64,000 nucleotides of DNA from positions 62,001 through 126,000 of the forward strand of contig NZ_MIEH01000007.1 of assembly GCF_001754075.1 (NCBI RefSeq), given 5' to 3'. The notes beneath the pieces were generated by a model, which saw only the letters and a program-made list of their open reading frames with translations, had not been told where the DNA came from and ran no database searches. The stretch comes from Merdimonas faecis. GTDB lineage: Bacteria; Bacillota; Clostridia; Lachnospirales; Lachnospiraceae. The translations under genes and the position numbers were made by a program. Shown here piece after piece: positions 7,736-15,335 of this stretch (position 1 is the first letter of the stretch; the number at the start of each line of letters is the position of its first letter).

Positions 7736-9001
7736 ATCTATCGTCAAGAAATCATCCAAGATATCCGCCTTTTTACTTCCCAGCCTGCCGCCAGATTTTA
7801 TGACTCCCTTTTCCTTAGTCTCGATCTGTCCTTTGTCCCGGAGTATCCGCATACTGGTCGCAGGGGCTTTTCCTCTCATTCCATGATCTGTGCTTTCATC
7901 GTGATGAAATGCGAAGGGTTTTCCATGATTACCGATCTGGTCGACTACCTTAATAACAACCTTCTTATTGCCCACTACTGCGGCTTTGATATTACGGCAC
8001 CGCTTCCTTCTTACTGGACATTTGACCGCTTCCTGAAAAACTTTGATCATTCGGTTCTTTCTAGTATCATGGAATCACAGGTACTCCTTCTTGCCAGCCA
8101 GGGGATTGTAGACACTTCTTTTATCGGGCTGGATTCTACTCCGGTCGCCGCTAATACTTCCCAAAACAACCAGAAGTCATTTCTCCCGGATAAGTTCAAG
8201 CCTGACAAGCAGCCCAAAGCTGACCGGGACTGCAAGCTTGGCGTCCATACCGCCTCAAACAAGCTGAATGAAAAGAATTATGCGTTCTACTGGGGCTACA
8301 AAAACCATGTGCTTGTAGACTGTATTTCCGGGCTTCCCCTTTATGAGCTCACAACAACCGCTGATATCCATGATTCCTCTGTTGCTCTGGATATCCTTGC
8401 CAGTACCCATTCTTTTCTTCCCGTGACAGAGTGTACTTTTCTTGCAGACAAGGGCTATGATGTAAAAAATATCTATCATCAAGTGCATTCTTTTTATCAG
8501 GGCGAATGTATCATCCCTCTGAACAAGCGCAATACGAAAAACCCAAAACTCCTTCCGCAAGGAAATCCAATCTGTGAAGCCGGACTTGCCATGTGGAAAG
8601 ATGGAACATTCTCAGATAACGGCCGTACACGGCAGAAATTCTGCTGTCCTTTAAAATCTTCTAAGCACGCAGACTGCCCTTGCCATCACAAAAACTTTTA
8701 TAACGGAAAAAAGCATCGCGGCTGTACAAAGTACATGACTCTTCCTGATGATCTGCGGCTTTCCATCGACAGAGAGAGCAGCTATTTTAAAAGGAACTAT
8801 TCTCTCCGTACAGAATGTGAGCGTTATAATTCCCGGTTCAAAAGCACGGGACAGGAACGGATGTGGGTGAGGAATCAAACTTCCGTTGCTAACCTAAATA
8901 CATTTGCCCATATCAGTTTATTGGCTGTTGCGGTAGCTGTCATCACTACCCGTTCCGGCCAGTCATACCGCAAGATAAAAACGGTGAAGCGCATTGCATG
9001 A
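7736..9001 (+). CDS. IS transposase (DUF772-like N-terminus, DDE catalytic domain)
   Basis: The frame is open from 7721 and protein-like from about 7736 (YRQEIIQDIRLFTSQP), yet the first in-frame ATG is at 7883 and would remove about 49 conserved-looking residues. The AAAGGAG at 7720-7726 is correctly spaced for an unusual ATT (7730) or ATC (7736) codon. Either rare initiation or loss of an original ATG at 7736 is possible. The DDE residues appear in GLDSTPVAAN, FLADKGYD and RTECERYNSRFK. A cysteine/histidine cluster (CCPLKSSKHADCPCHH) precedes the catalytic Glu, as in IS1182-type enzymes. The exact family is tentative. Confidence 0.8.
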   Translation: MYRQEIIQDIRLFTSQPAARFYDSLFLSLDLSFVPEYPHTGRRGFSSHSMICAFIVMKCEGFSMITDLVDYLNNNLLIAHYCGFDITAPLPSYWTFDRFLKNFDHSVLSSIMESQVLLLASQGIVDTSFIGLDSTPVAANTSQNNQKSFLPDKFKPDKQPKADRDCKLGVHTASNKLNEKNYAFYWGYKNHVLVDCISGLPLYELTTTADIHDSSVALDILASTHSFLPVTECTFLADKGYDVKNIYHQVHSFYQGECIIPLNKRNTKNPKLLPQGNPICEAGLAMWKDGTFSDNGRTRQKFCCPLKSSKHADCPCHHKNFYNGKKHRGCTKYMTLPDDLRLSIDRESSYFKRNYSLRTECERYNSRFKSTGQERMWVRNQTSVANLNTFAHISLLAVAVAVITTRSGQSYRKIKTVKRIA

Positions 9002-9140
9002 GTTTTTTAACTTCATCTTGTATGATTTGCGTAGGTTTTGGACTTACGTCAGCTTTACTATGCATAAAAATATTTTTCTTTCCTTTTTCTTGTACTGACA
9101 GCCAAACCCCAAATTTAAGTCAATACGTTTTGCTCATCTC

Positions 9141-9152
9141 TCTGCTATTATA
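9141..9152 (+). repeat. Putative target duplication, right copy
   Basis: The second copy of TCTGCTATTATA, directly after the right terminal repeat of the insertion sequence. Confidence 0.6.
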
Positions 9153-9206
9153 ATGCATATAGCCGCAAAAATAAAGCAAAACAACCGGAAGTTTCATGAT
9201 TCCTGA

Positions 9207-9235
9207 TTGAAACCGGCGCTTTCGTCTGCTAAAAT
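9207..9235 (+). promoter_or_regulatory. Promoter of pduL
   Basis: TTGAAA (9207-9212), a 17-bp spacer and TAAAAT (9230-9235). An imperfect dyad, CCGGAAGTTTCA/TGAAACCGG (about 9185-9216), overlaps the -35 box and could be an operator. Confidence 0.65.
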
Positions 9236-9268
9236 AAGTCTATTCAGAACTTGAAAGGAGCATCCGTC

Positions 9269-9913
9269 ATGAGCTATTCTATCCCCATCGAAACCAGCGC
9301 CAGACATATCCATCTCTGCCGTCAGGACTTTGAAGCCCTGTTCGGGAAAGGGAAGGAACTGACTTTCAAAGCAAATCTCAGCCAGCCGGGCCAGTATGTT
9401 GCCGAAGAGCGACTGACCGTCACGGGTCCGAAAGGCACTTTTGAAAATGTAGCTATCCTCGGCCCATTCCGTTCCGAGACACAGCTTGAAATTTCCATGA
9501 CCGATACACGGAAGCTCGGTGTCCCCGCAGTGATCCGTCAGTCCGGAGATACCGCGGATACCCCCGGCTGCACACTGACCGGCCCTCTTGGCTCCATTGA
9601 TATAGACCACGGCGTCATCGTTGCCAAGCGCCATATCCATATGACGCCTTTCCAGGCGCTTCAAATGCGCGTGAAAGACAAGGATGAAGTCTTTGTTATC
9701 ATGGAAAGCTATGAAAGATCCCTGATCTTTGCCGATGTCATTGTCCGCGTAGATCCGAATTTTGCATTGGCCATGCACGTAGATACTGACGAAGCTAATG
9801 CCTTTGCCAATTATGACCACCCTACAGGCGTGATCTTAAAGCTGTTCGGCGGAAGAACCTATAATCTCCAGAAATGGGCAGAAGAACTGCAAAGCGGTAT
9901 CCGCCGGGTTTAA
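9269..9913 (+). CDS. pduL: Phosphate propanoyltransferase (PduL-type phosphotransacylase)
   Basis: 214 residues, full length for PduL. It exchanges CoA and phosphate on short acyl groups (propionyl-CoA or acetyl-CoA to acyl phosphate). Two beta-barrel halves each carry a zinc-binding histidine motif: TSARHIHLC near the N-terminus and AKRHIHMTP near residue 120. NLAL/NFALAMHVDTDEANA near the C-terminus is also typical. The ATG at 9269 follows GAAAGGAG. No shell proteins or encapsulation peptide are visible, so it probably serves as the free phosphotransacetylase. It stands alone behind its own promoter. Confidence 0.9.
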   Translation: MSYSIPIETSARHIHLCRQDFEALFGKGKELTFKANLSQPGQYVAEERLTVTGPKGTFENVAILGPFRSETQLEISMTDTRKLGVPAVIRQSGDTADTPGCTLTGPLGSIDIDHGVIVAKRHIHMTPFQALQMRVKDKDEVFVIMESYERSLIFADVIVRVDPNFALAMHVDTDEANAFANYDHPTGVILKLFGGRTYNLQKWAEELQSGIRRV

Positions 9914-9929
9914 GCTTCTGACATCTGCT

Positions 9930-10175
9930 CTAAATCTTTGCCGTCAGTGTCTTCGCAGTGACGCCACGGATCATTCCCAGCTTCCCTGACAGGGAGCTGG
10001 TCGCATCCTGCGGCGCGTCAATCACGATACTGATGATCGAAACACCCCTGCTCCGGTAGGGGATTCCCATGCGCCCCACGATATATTCACGAAACTCATG
10101 CAGGAGATCATTCACAGCTCCTGCCGCCTCTTCATCTTTCAGGATGATACTGATCACAGACACCTTATTTTCCAA
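9930..10175 (-). CDS. TM1266-like iron-only hydrogenase system regulator (ACT/NikR-C fold)
   Basis: 81 residues of ferredoxin-like/ACT fold with the family pattern RMGIPYRSRGVSIISIVIDA in the middle and a closing GKLGMIRGVTAKT. TM1266 proteins are small putative regulators often found with [FeFe]-hydrogenase maturation genes. None is present here. The gene converges on pduL. Its promoter is in the repeat-rich spacer upstream (TATAAT on the minus strand within 10203-10218). Confidence 0.8.
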   Translation of the reverse strand: MENKVSVISIILKDEEAAGAVNDLLHEFREYIVGRMGIPYRSRGVSIISIVIDAPQDATSSLSGKLGMIRGVTAKTLTAKI

Positions 10176-10202
10176 TTTTCACCACTCCCTATTGTGTTAC
10201 AT

Positions 10203-10344
10203 GCGATCATTATACCACGCGCGCTGGGAAGGAAGCGACGCACAAGCGGCATTTACTTCCCAAGCCGTGGATTGCCGGTATAATCCCTGCGAAGCGGGGC
10301 GGGCCGGCTGGCCCGGATCGCACCTCGTGCGATCATTATACCAC
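10203..10344 (-). repeat. Structured spacer bounded by a 16-bp promoter-like direct repeat
   Basis: GCGATCATTATACCAC at 10203-10218 recurs exactly at 10329-10344; read on the minus strand each copy contains GGTATAATGATCGC, a -10 box. The 110 bases between are GC-rich and can fold: GGGCC-N4-GGCCC near 10305-10318 and CGCAC-CTC-GTGCG at 10320-10332. No coding frame is convincing. It may be a duplicated promoter or a small structured transcript starting at the upstream copy. Confidence 0.5.
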
Positions 10345-10362
10345 ATTCCTCCCTGACCGCAT

Positions 10363-11124
10363 CTAATTATTTTTCTCATCTTTGATCTGGCGCCCTCTGA
10401 CATCCATGTGATAATCCGTCCGATAAATCAGCTTGGATACTGGCACCAGTTCGTATCCAGCCTCTTTCAGCCTCTGTATCAGCGGCTTCAGAGCCTCCGC
10501 CATATATTTTGTCCCCGCATGGGCCCGGATGATCGCTCCGTTTCCCAATTCCTCATTTCCCATCACCGTATTTAAGATATTCTTTTTCCCATAGTCCTTC
10601 CAGTCCATCGTGTCAATATTCCATTCAATCGTATAATACCCCTGTTCTTCTGCTGTCAGGATCACTTCATCATCATAATTCCCATACGGCGTCCGGAAAA
10701 GGTTCATTTCCACACCGGCTATTTCTTTTACCCGTTCATGCGCTTCCGAAATTTCTTCTCTCTTCTCCTCATATGTCAGCTGTGTCATGCTTTTGTGATC
10801 CTGGCTGTGGTTTCCCAGATCATGGCCCAAGTCGCGGATCTTCTTTAGCAGCTCCGGATTTTGTTCCGCCCACTCTCCAGTCACAAAAAAGGAGACTTTC
10901 ACCCCCTCTTCCTCCAGCACACCGAGTATCTCCGGAAGATCTCCGTTCTCCCAGGCCACATCAAAGGTCAGCGCTACCTTCGCATCCTCTGTCTCCACAG
11001 AACATATCGGAAGCTCTCTGCCGTTCACATTCGAAGACACCGTGGAATATTCTGCCAGATAACCTGCAGCTCCCGAGACAGTAACTGCCATGAGCAGCAC
11101 CCATGTGATCCTTCCTGCTTTCAT
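10363..11124 (-). CDS. Polysaccharide deacetylase, PdaB-like, membrane-anchored
   Basis: About 253 residues from the ATG ending at 11124, preceded by GGAG; a longer start at 11169 is possible. An N-terminal signal-anchor (ITWVLLMAVTVSGAAGYLA) exports it. The NodB domain follows with ALTFDVAWENGD (an Asp motif in the TFDxxWGN form seen in PdaB), GNHSQDH metal histidines, RTPYGNYD and RAHAGTKYMAEAL. NodB enzymes remove acetyl groups from peptidoglycan or other polysaccharides. The PdaB group is linked to sporulation in Bacillus, which fits but does not prove a spore role here. Confidence 0.85.
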   Translation of the reverse strand: MKAGRITWVLLMAVTVSGAAGYLAEYSTVSSNVNGRELPICSVETEDAKVALTFDVAWENGDLPEILGVLEEEGVKVSFFVTGEWAEQNPELLKKIRDLGHDLGNHSQDHKSMTQLTYEEKREEISEAHERVKEIAGVEMNLFRTPYGNYDDEVILTAEEQGYYTIEWNIDTMDWKDYGKKNILNTVMGNEELGNGAIIRAHAGTKYMAEALKPLIQRLKEAGYELVPVSKLIYRTDYHMDVRGRQIKDEKNN

Positions 11125-11227
11125 CCTATCGTCTCCGGATTTTGCTGTTACTGGGAATATATGCTTCATTTTTCCCTTTTATTCCCATCTGCAAGTGTGG
11201 TTTTTTCTTCCTTCTTTATAGATTTGA

Positions 11228-11243
11228 TGCTATAATGTCTGTA
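11228..11243 (+). promoter_or_regulatory. Extended -10 promoter of the KdpDE-like operon
   Basis: TG-C-TATAAT at 11228-11236 lies only 6 nt before the ATG at 11243. No ribosome site stands between them, so the expected transcription start coincides with the start codon. Confidence 0.6.
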
Positions 11244-12322
11244 TGAAAAGCACAACTTTAAAAAAAATCATAAACAACAGCATATATACGCTGACACTGC
11301 TAATTGCCGCAACGGCTCTTGGATTTGTAATCTTTTACGTCAGCAAAAATAATACCGCCAATATTGCTCTGGTTTATATTCTGGCTCTGCTGATGATTTC
11401 CAGGCACACAGCCAGCTATGCATGCGGAATTTTTTCCGCTGTTTTCAGCGTGGTATCCATCAACTGTTTTTTTACATATCCGTTTTTTGCCGTAAATTTC
11501 ACATTGGATGGATACCCGATTACTTTTATCTTCATGCTGGCCATCGCCGTACTGACCAGCGCTACGACAATCCGGATGAAAAAGCAGGAAAAAATGATAG
11601 CTGAACGGGAGCGCAGGATAAACGAAACGGAAAAGGAGCGAATCCGCGCCAACCTTCTCCGGGCTGTCTCCCATGATCTTCGCACCCCTCTTACCAGTAT
11701 TATCGGCGCCTCCGCATCTTATCTGGAAAACCAGGAGTCGCTGACTCAGCAGGAGTGCACAGATCTGATTTCCACGATCAACGAGGATTCACACTGGCTT
11801 TTAAATATGGTTGAAAACCTTCTGTCTGTCACCCGTATCCAGAATGACGGCGGCAAGGTTACGAAAGAACCGGAAATTATTGTAGAAGAAGTTGTATCAG
11901 AAGCTATTACCCGGCTGAAAAAGAGGATACCAGGTGCTGATCTGAAAGTTTCCGCCCCGGAGCAGATGCTGATGCTTCCCATGGATCCTTTGCTGATCGA
12001 GCAGGTTCTGATCAATCTTCTGGAAAACGCACTGGTACATTCCGGAAGCAATGCACCTGTAGAGCTTGTGATCACTGAAGAAAAGGACACGATAACCTTT
12101 CATGTCATCGACCATGGCAAGGGAATCGATGTAGATATTCTGCCGGAGCTTTTAAGCGGACATTATGAAAAGCCCCCCGCATCAGACGCCCACCGCGGCA
12201 TGGGGATAGGCCTTTCCATCTGCAATACGATCGTGCAGGCCCATGGAGGTATTCTTGCCGCAAAGAATCATGACTCCGGCGCCGAATTTTATTTTACACT
12301 TCCCAAGGAGGACAACATATGA
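11243..12322 (+). CDS. KdpD-like sensor histidine kinase lacking the N-terminal KdpD/USP domains
   Basis: 359 residues. A DUF4118-type module of four membrane helices (about 12-108) is followed by HisKA with the phosphoacceptor His144 in RAVSHDLRTPLTSIIG. The HATPase domain shows LINLLENALVHSG, DHGKGIDV and GMGIGLSIC. Full KdpD has about 500 extra N-terminal residues that sense cyclic-di-AMP or potassium; they are absent, which is a known short form in Firmicutes. The stop overlaps the next start by four bases (ATGA), coupling it to the response regulator. No kdpFABC transporter lies in the window. Confidence 0.88.
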   Translation: MKSTTLKKIINNSIYTLTLLIAATALGFVIFYVSKNNTANIALVYILALLMISRHTASYACGIFSAVFSVVSINCFFTYPFFAVNFTLDGYPITFIFMLAIAVLTSATTIRMKKQEKMIAERERRINETEKERIRANLLRAVSHDLRTPLTSIIGASASYLENQESLTQQECTDLISTINEDSHWLLNMVENLLSVTRIQNDGGKVTKEPEIIVEEVVSEAITRLKKRIPGADLKVSAPEQMLMLPMDPLLIEQVLINLLENALVHSGSNAPVELVITEEKDTITFHVIDHGKGIDVDILPELLSGHYEKPPASDAHRGMGIGLSICNTIVQAHGGILAAKNHDSGAEFYFTLPKEDNI

Positions 12323-13038
12323 TAACCCCTAGTTATTCTGTACTGATCATCGAAGATGAGAAAAATATTCTGGACTTCATGACAAAAGCCCTGAAGGCCA
12401 ATAATTATAAGGTCTTTACTGCAGCTTCCGGCAATGCCGGACTTGCTCTCATTACATCCCAGTGCCCGGATGTAGTTCTTCTGGACCTGGGACTGCCGGA
12501 TATTGACGGAAATGAAATCATTTCGTCAGTCCGTCAGTGGACCAGCTGCCCTATTATCGTTGTCTCAGCCCGCAGCAGCGAGCGGGACAAGGTAACAGCC
12601 CTTGATCTGGGGGCAGATGACTACATCACAAAGCCCTTTGGCACACCGGAGCTCCTGGCCAGGATCCGCGCTTCCCTGCGCCACAGCAACCGCATGGAGT
12701 CCAGCGGTCCTCTGTACATTCATCCTTATCAGTGTCATGGGCTTATCATTGACTTTGAAAAAAGAATGATCTCTCTGCACGGAAAGCCTGTCCATCTGAC
12801 TCCCGTAGAATATAAAATCGTTGCTTTTCTGGCCAGAAACTCCGGAAAGGTCATGACATATTCCGCTATCATGTCCAACATCTGGGGCCCTTATACCGAC
12901 AGCAACAACCGGATCCTGCGTGTAAACATGGCAAACATCCGCCGAAAGCTGGAGCTTAATCCAGCTCAGCCGGAATACATTTTTACAGAAGTCGGCGTCG
13001 GCTACCGGATGAAAGAAGACGAATATGAGGCCGGATAA
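12319..13038 (+). CDS. KdpE-like OmpR-family response regulator
   Basis: 239 residues. Receiver domain with phosphoacceptor Asp56 (VVLLDLGLPD), acidic pocket EDE near residue 12 and the conserved KPFG lysine, followed by an OmpR winged helix (LTPVEYKIVAFLARNSGKVMTY and NIRRKLE...GVGYRM). The sequence is of KdpE type. It is translationally coupled to the preceding kinase. The target is probably elsewhere in the genome. Confidence 0.9.
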   Translation: MITPSYSVLIIEDEKNILDFMTKALKANNYKVFTAASGNAGLALITSQCPDVVLLDLGLPDIDGNEIISSVRQWTSCPIIVVSARSSERDKVTALDLGADDYITKPFGTPELLARIRASLRHSNRMESSGPLYIHPYQCHGLIIDFEKRMISLHGKPVHLTPVEYKIVAFLARNSGKVMTYSAIMSNIWGPYTDSNNRILRVNMANIRRKLELNPAQPEYIFTEVGVGYRMKEDEYEAG

Positions 13039-13050
13039 ATGTGATCAAAC

Positions 13051-13099
13051 TGTGAACGGGGACGTACACTTTTGCAAAAAGTGTACGTCCCCGTTCACA
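13051..13099. repeat. 23-bp perfect palindrome (dispersed-repeat-like hairpin)
   Basis: Two 23-base arms (13051-13073 and 13077-13099) are exact complements around GCA. The arms contain GGGGACGTACAC. It lies between two convergent genes and can serve as a terminator for both, but a T-run exists only inside the arms. Its length and perfection resemble small palindromic repeats dispersed in Lachnospiraceae genomes (memory, unverified). Confidence 0.7.
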
Positions 13100-13101
13100 T
13101 A

Positions 13102-13986
13102 TTAGTCATTCTTATTCAGCCATTCTTTCATCAGTTCCACATAGTGGTCATTGTCTTCCACGAAGCACATATGCCTGCATTCCCGGAACAGTTCCCACTC
13201 TGCATTCGGGATCCGGTCATACATATATTTAGCGATGTACGGCGTACACAGATCATTTCCGCCGTTGATCACAAGAGTCGGCTCCTTGATATCCTTTAAC
13301 TGCTCTGTTACGTCATAGTCTTTCAAAGTTCCCTGTGGTGTGAACTCGTTCGGACCCCAGCCTACCACGTAAGCCTCTCCGCCCTTCTTTACCGGACGGC
13401 GCAGGCACTCCGGAGAGTCCTCTGTCACTTCTCCTGCCGCGTGGCGAAGCATGTATTCTGTTTCTGCTGCCACATAGGCCGGATCGCTGTAGTCTCCGCT
13501 GGAGGTTGCCTTATCGATGGCGTCCTGCATTTCCTGCGGAAGGAACTTGATCATCCTGTGCTGCTCAATGCCCCACATCCAGGATGCCGGCAGCGTACTG
13601 GAAAGGATCAGGCTCTTTAATCCTTCCGGCTTATGGTTGCACACATAATCCAGAAGCAGCATACCTCCCCAGGACTGTCCCAGAAGATGCATCTCTGTAA
13701 GCCCCAGATGCTCTCTTAAGGCTTTCAGCTCCTCGATCCATGTTTCTGCTGTCCACAGATCCGGACGGTTTTCCACATAAGATTCCCCGCATCCAATCTG
13801 GTCATACATAACAAGCTCACGTCCGTCTTCTTCTGCCAGGCGATCCAGCACCTCAAAATAATTGTGCGTAGAACCCGGTCCTCCATGCAGAAGCACCAGC
13901 GGCTTTTTATTGCCGGTCTTCTTTCCCACAATACGATAATACGTTTTGTACCCCTTGAATGGCATATAACCTTCTCTGATTTCCAT
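13102..13986 (-). CDS. pip: Prolyl aminopeptidase / alpha-beta hydrolase
   Basis: 294 residues from the ATG ending at 13986, which follows AAAGGAGG with 8 nt spacing. The alpha/beta hydrolase shows the oxyanion motif LLHGGPGS (34-39), nucleophile elbow GQSWGG (Ser105), an acid in NGGNDLCTP and a late ECRHMCF histidine. The HGGPG and GQSWGG pairing is typical of proline iminopeptidases, which release N-terminal proline from peptides. Other small amidases share this fold, so specificity is likely rather than certain. Last gene of the tex-yitT-cyuA-pip run, 16 bp after the desulfidase. Confidence 0.83.
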   Translation of the reverse strand: MEIREGYMPFKGYKTYYRIVGKKTGNKKPLVLLHGGPGSTHNYFEVLDRLAEEDGRELVMYDQIGCGESYVENRPDLWTAETWIEELKALREHLGLTEMHLLGQSWGGMLLLDYVCNHKPEGLKSLILSSTLPASWMWGIEQHRMIKFLPQEMQDAIDKATSSGDYSDPAYVAAETEYMLRHAAGEVTEDSPECLRRPVKKGGEAYVVGWGPNEFTPQGTLKDYDVTEQLKDIKEPTLVINGGNDLCTPYIAKYMYDRIPNAEWELFRECRHMCFVEDNDHYVELMKEWLNKND

Positions 13987-14002
13987 AATGAAAACCTCCT
14001 TT

Positions 14003-15283
14003 TTATTCTTCAATCATCATCTTGATGATCTCTTCATTGGTCACTTTCATACCATCTTTCCCAAGTCGTCCGATATTATGAATGGTTGCTTCCACGCCCC
14101 GGGTGACGATACCGTCCCCTGCATAGAACTGCTGTCCTCTCAGATACATATTGTAGCCCAGGATTCCTGCATCCACAGACTCGGCAATCTTGGCGGCACA
14201 GGATGCCTTTGCACCGTCACAGACCATACCGGAAACAATAGCCAGCGCATTGACCACCGTGTGGATCACTTCCTCATATCCGCCTCCGCACAGGTATGCA
14301 ATACCCGCACCTGCTGCCGCTCCTGCACTGACAGCTCCGCAGTATGCAGAAAGTCTTCCGATACCGGTCTTCTGATGGATCGCAACCAGGTTGGACAGAG
14401 CCAGCGCCCGGTAAGTCTTGTCCTCATCTGCCTTCAGTTCTTTTGCATATTCCAGCACCGGCAAAGAACAGGTCATTCCCTGATTCCCGCTTCCCGCGTT
14501 GATGATGACCGGCAGCTCACAGCCGTTCATCCGGGCGTCGGAGCCTGCTGCCGCCCTTGCCTTTGCCCGCACTTTTACATCCTGATCCCCATAAGTATCC
14601 AGGAGCACGCTTCCGATGTTAGCGCCGTAGTCTCCCCGTAACCCTTCATCTGCGATCGCCGTATTATATTCGATCTGACGGGATATGACCTCTCTGATAT
14701 CATCCACCTCTACCGTGTTGATAAAGTCCCAGATAGCCTTCATATCCAGAAGGCTTCTGTCTGTCAGGCCTTCCTCTGACTCACCCTCTACCGGAATATC
14801 CAGCAGTACCTTATGGTCCTTTTCGATGTGCACGATATTGGTGTGATAATTGGCAATCCGCACCTGAGAATAAGAATCCCCCTTCTTCAGCGTCACGATG
14901 ATCTCAAAGGTAATCCCATTGTCCACGTGCTCCACCGTGATCTTCGTATTTTCCAGGAACTCCTTCATCCGGGCGATCTGTTCATCGGAAACCTCCGCGA
15001 TCACCTCCAGCTCCTTATCTGCCTGTCCGGCTATGATCCCCGCCGCGGCTGCCGCCGGGATTCCCTTCAAATGATTGGTATTTGGCACGATCACGCTTTT
15101 TACATTTTTAATAATACTTCCGCTGGCCTCCACCTTTACTTCATCCGGCACGGCTCCCAGCACCTCTCTTGCTTTTGCCGCCGCATATGCCAGCGCGATC
15201 GGCTCCGTACACCCCATTGCCGGAACCAGTTCTTCTTTTAATATCTGGACATATGCCTGATACTTTTCATCGTCTCGTTTCAC
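14003..15283 (-). CDS. cyuA: L-cysteine desulfidase / L-serine dehydratase-like [4Fe-4S] protein (CyuA, UPF0597)
   Basis: 426 residues, full length for the CyuA/YhaM family. These enzymes break cysteine into pyruvate, ammonia and hydrogen sulfide using a [4Fe-4S] cluster. The start LKEELVPAMGCTEPIALAYAAA and later NAGSGNQGMTCSLPV, CGAVSAGAAAGAG and GMVCDGAKASCAAK contain the conserved cysteines. The dedicated transporter often found with cyuA is missing here. It sits 52 bp after yitT, and 16 bp before the peptidase gene. Confidence 0.85.
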   Translation of the reverse strand: MKRDDEKYQAYVQILKEELVPAMGCTEPIALAYAAAKAREVLGAVPDEVKVEASGSIIKNVKSVIVPNTNHLKGIPAAAAAGIIAGQADKELEVIAEVSDEQIARMKEFLENTKITVEHVDNGITFEIIVTLKKGDSYSQVRIANYHTNIVHIEKDHKVLLDIPVEGESEEGLTDRSLLDMKAIWDFINTVEVDDIREVISRQIEYNTAIADEGLRGDYGANIGSVLLDTYGDQDVKVRAKARAAAGSDARMNGCELPVIINAGSGNQGMTCSLPVLEYAKELKADEDKTYRALALSNLVAIHQKTGIGRLSAYCGAVSAGAAAGAGIAYLCGGGYEEVIHTVVNALAIVSGMVCDGAKASCAAKIAESVDAGILGYNMYLRGQQFYAGDGIVTRGVEATIHNIGRLGKDGMKVTNEEIIKMMIEE

Positions 15284-15335
15284 GATTCCACTCCTTTCTC
15301 CTACCTTTTATTATATCTGTAAAACGGACAGATTC

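Larger units (their letters stand above)
7587..9140 (+). mobile_element. Insertion sequence with DDE transposase (IS1182/IS5-like), about 1.55 kb
   Basis: One transposase gene fills the element. Imperfect terminal inverted repeats are visible: left GCCATGAGCAAAAC (7587-7600) and right GTTTTGCTCATCTC (9127-9140), matching at 12 of 14 positions. A further GGGGTT...GGC similarity lies inside each end. A 12-bp direct repeat flanks the element. Size and gene organisation fit the IS1182 group. The insertion lies in the promoter of the glnA operon. Confidence 0.75.

Noticed and set aside
7883-9001. Transposase starting at the first ATG (7883)
   Set aside because: It would lose about 49 residues that look conserved, and the good ribosome site is 157 bp upstream.
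10197-10403. 68-residue open frame in the repeat-rich spacer
   Set aside because: It includes both promoter-like repeats and GC hairpins, has no coding character and no ribosome site.
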